A stretch of 32,103 nt of DNA from SFLA01 sp045595785 (GTDB taxonomy: Bacteria; Bacillota; Clostridia; Oscillospirales; CAG-382). This document shows positions 30,994 to 32,103 of the stretch, one piece after another. Within the stretch, counting starts at the first letter, position 1. Each line of letters begins with the position of its first letter. A model generated the notes under the pieces. The model made no database searches, was not told the DNA's origin, and was given only the letters and a program-made list of their open reading frames with translations. The stretch is taken from assembly GCA_045595785.1 (NCBI GenBank), contig JAZOBE010000047.1, positions 1 to 32,103 on the forward strand, written 5' to 3'. Position numbers and translations under genes: made by a program.

Positions 30994-31358
30994 TCTGGAA
31001 GACCGTTCCGCCCAAGTGCGGAGATATTATAAGGGTAAAAATGTCCTTTTATTTTCATTACGGGATATACGTTGATGATGATACCGTAATACAGTTTGGT
31101 CTGCCGGACAATACCGGGATTTCTCCTGAACAGATCTCTGTTTGTGCAACCGATGTTTCTTCCTTTACCTGCGGAAGCCTTTGTGAAACCGGCGTAATGG
31201 ACAGAAGCGAAAAAAGAAAAAGCTTTTCTCCTGCCAAGATCGTAACGCGCGCAAAAGAACGGATTGGGGAAACGGGATACAATATGACCGAAAACAACTG
31301 CGAGCATTTCGTTAATTGGTGTGTTTTCGGTGAACATATCGTGTTTAATAAAAAGTAA
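30990..31358 (+). CDS. LRAT/H-rev107-type NlpC/P60-superfamily protein
   Basis: A 122-residue protein with the permuted papain-like fold of lecithin:retinol acyltransferase relatives. PKCGDIIRV opens the domain, H23 (YFHYGIYV) is the expected catalytic histidine, and NCEHFVNW (103-110) carries the catalytic C104, the diagnostic motif of the LRAT/HRASLS group. Animal members move acyl chains between phospholipids and amines or act as phospholipases A. It overlaps the acyl carrier gene by 4 nt (ATGA), so it belongs to the same acyl-transfer operon and is likely to act on its product or carrier thioester. The exact reaction is unknown. Confidence 0.85.
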   Translation: MIWKTVPPKCGDIIRVKMSFYFHYGIYVDDDTVIQFGLPDNTGISPEQISVCATDVSSFTCGSLCETGVMDRSEKRKSFSPAKIVTRAKERIGETGYNMTENNCEHFVNWCVFGEHIVFNKK

Positions 31359-31375
31359 TAATTCGGAGGGATGTT

Positions 31376-31927
31376 ATGGGTCCTTTTGAAATAACAGCAC
31401 AGGTTGTAAGCATTTTCGGAATGCTCTGTAATGTGCTTTCTTTTCAACAGAAAGAACAAAAGCGTGTTATTGCCTGCCAGCTTGCAGGAGCGTTTTTGTT
31501 TACTGTAAGTTATCTTATGCTAGGCGCTTACGTTGGCGCTTTGCTCAATTGTGTTGCGATAGTGCGAGCTATCGTATATATGAACAAAGCTAAGTTTAAA
31601 GCCGAGCATATTTCTTGGCTCGTTGGATTTACTGTAGTATATCTTCTTTCATACGTTCTTACTTTTACGGTATTCGGTAAAGAAATTGACGTTAAAAACG
31701 CGATAGTTGAGTTTTTGCCTATTATCGGTATGGTTGCTACTACAATCAGTTTTCGTCTCAAGGATGCGGCGGCAGTACGCCGTCTGGGGCTTGTAAGTGT
31801 GCCTTCGTGGCTTATATATAATATTTTTAATTTCTCTCTGGGCGGAATCATTTGCGAAATATTCTGCTGTTGCTCCATCGTTATCGGAATGATAAGACTG
31901 GATTTCAAAAAGAAAAGTAAAACATAA
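31376..31927 (+). CDS. YgjV-family inner-membrane protein
   Basis: A 183-residue protein with about six hydrophobic segments and a lysine-rich C-terminus. The N-terminal VSIFGMLCNVLSFQQKEQKRVIACQ and the later ATTISFRLKD and SVPSWLIYNIFNFSLGG fit the YgjV (Imp-YgjV) family, whose function is not established. CGGAGG precedes the ATG by six to seven bases. It lies 17 nt after the LRAT-like gene and before a strong terminator, so it is probably the last gene of the acyl-transfer operon. A role there is only suggested by position. Confidence 0.8.
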   Translation: MGPFEITAQVVSIFGMLCNVLSFQQKEQKRVIACQLAGAFLFTVSYLMLGAYVGALLNCVAIVRAIVYMNKAKFKAEHISWLVGFTVVYLLSYVLTFTVFGKEIDVKNAIVEFLPIIGMVATTISFRLKDAAAVRRLGLVSVPSWLIYNIFNFSLGGIICEIFCCCSIVIGMIRLDFKKKSKT

Positions 31928-31954
31928 AAGCTGCCGATATTCGGCAGCTTTTTA
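31926..31954 (+). terminator. Rho-independent terminator of the acyl-transfer operon
   Basis: A 12-bp perfect stem AAAAGCTGCCGA (31926-31937) with TCGGCAGCTTTT (31941-31952), a 3-nt loop and a short T tail. It overlaps the stop codon of the YgjV-like gene. Confidence 0.85.
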
Positions 31955-31963
31955 ATGTGTTGA

Positions 31964-32103
31964 GGTGAGTTATACTATCAAGTGCAACAGTTTACAAATA
32001 AAAAAAGAAGTTCATACGAATCTCTGGTAGAATAGAGTTCCCACACACCAAACACCAGAAAGGAAAAACGTATGAACTACAAACATCTTACCATAGAGGA
32101 ACG
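31964..32103 (+). mobile_element. IS30-family insertion sequence, left (5') end
   Basis: This is the start of an IS30-like element: an inverted repeat from about 31964 to 31989 with the core AAGTGCAACA (31980-31989), matching the IS right end at the left edge of the window in reverse complement. An untranslated leader with GAAAGGAAAAACGT and the transposase start codon follow. The rest lies outside the window. Confidence 0.75.
32072..32103 (+). CDS. IS30-family transposase, N-terminal fragment (3' end outside window)
   Basis: ATG at 32072 follows AAGGAAAAACGT, and the first residues MNYKHLTIEER match the usual beginning of IS30-family transposases (the helix-turn-helix region starts with H-L-[TS]-x-E-E-R). 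Only about 11 codons are in the window. Confidence 0.8.
   Translation, partial: MNYKHLTIEE

Noticed and set aside
1..32103. A functional composite transposon bounded by the two IS30 ends
   Set aside because: The interior is mostly central metabolism with chromosomal style and uniform gene character. The edges look more like a contig break, and no evidence of a shared outer target duplication can be seen.

Overview
The window looks like part of the chromosome of a strictly anaerobic, low-GC Gram-positive bacterium of the class Clostridia, probably a gut or rumen member of the Oscillospirales/Christensenellales type. This is inferred from AGGAGG-type ribosome binding sites, consensus sigma-A promoters (TTGACA/TATAAT with 17-bp spacers), a BspA-type repeat lipoprotein, clostridial lipoproteins and a metabolism built on flavin/iron-sulfur enzymes with no respiratory membrane subunits. 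No rRNA, tRNA or CRISPR array was seen, and no gene-free stretch exceeds 300 bases.

Layout. The window opens in the 3' end of one IS30-family transposase gene (1-183) and closes in the 5' start of another (31964-32103), both on the + strand. This is what a contig broken at a multicopy insertion sequence would look like. Next to the left IS is an ArsB/NhaD-type permease whose 3' end runs into the IS (minus). Then come a membrane-anchored secreted PIG-L deacetylase-like protein (plus), a two-component system with a secreted protein (plus; the regulator gene and the target share an identical 19-bp promoter motif), and a BspA leucine-rich-repeat lipoprotein (plus). A three-gene minus-strand operon follows: patatin, small membrane protein, and endonuclease/exonuclease/phosphatase-fold hydrolase.

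The centre (10684-24281, minus strand) is one 13-gene run with gaps of 23 nt or less or short overlaps, behind one good promoter at 24314-24341. In transcription order it encodes malate dehydrogenase (LDH-like, with the malate-type Arg), class II fumarase, HdrB, HdrC, HdrA, FlxD/MvhD, two 4Fe-4S proteins (FlxC-like, FlxB-like), an FAD/NAD-binding FlxA-like protein, a fumarate-reductase iron-sulfur subunit, a fumarate-reductase flavoprotein, an AAEx/YidE-type exchanger of the kind that includes succinate exporters, and an SPFH (band 7) protein. No membrane anchor of a fumarate reductase is present. Together these genes read as a complete oxaloacetate-to-succinate branch in which a soluble Flx-Hdr complex would oxidise NADH, bifurcate the electrons at HdrA, send the high-potential branch through HdrBC to fumarate and the low-potential branch to ferredoxin, and export succinate. 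This is the strongest candidate for an under-described system.

The right third holds a divergently transcribed SPFH protein with C-terminal zinc ribbons (YdjI type), a lipoprotein with a CBM9/DOMON-like domain (minus), and a plus-strand operon behind a perfect consensus promoter: an AMP-dependent ligase fused to an acyl carrier domain, two PlsC-type acyltransferases, a free acyl carrier protein, an LRAT-type NCEHF acyltransferase/hydrolase and a YgjV-family membrane protein. The first five of these form a compact acyl-transfer cassette that may make an unusual lipid or acylated product.
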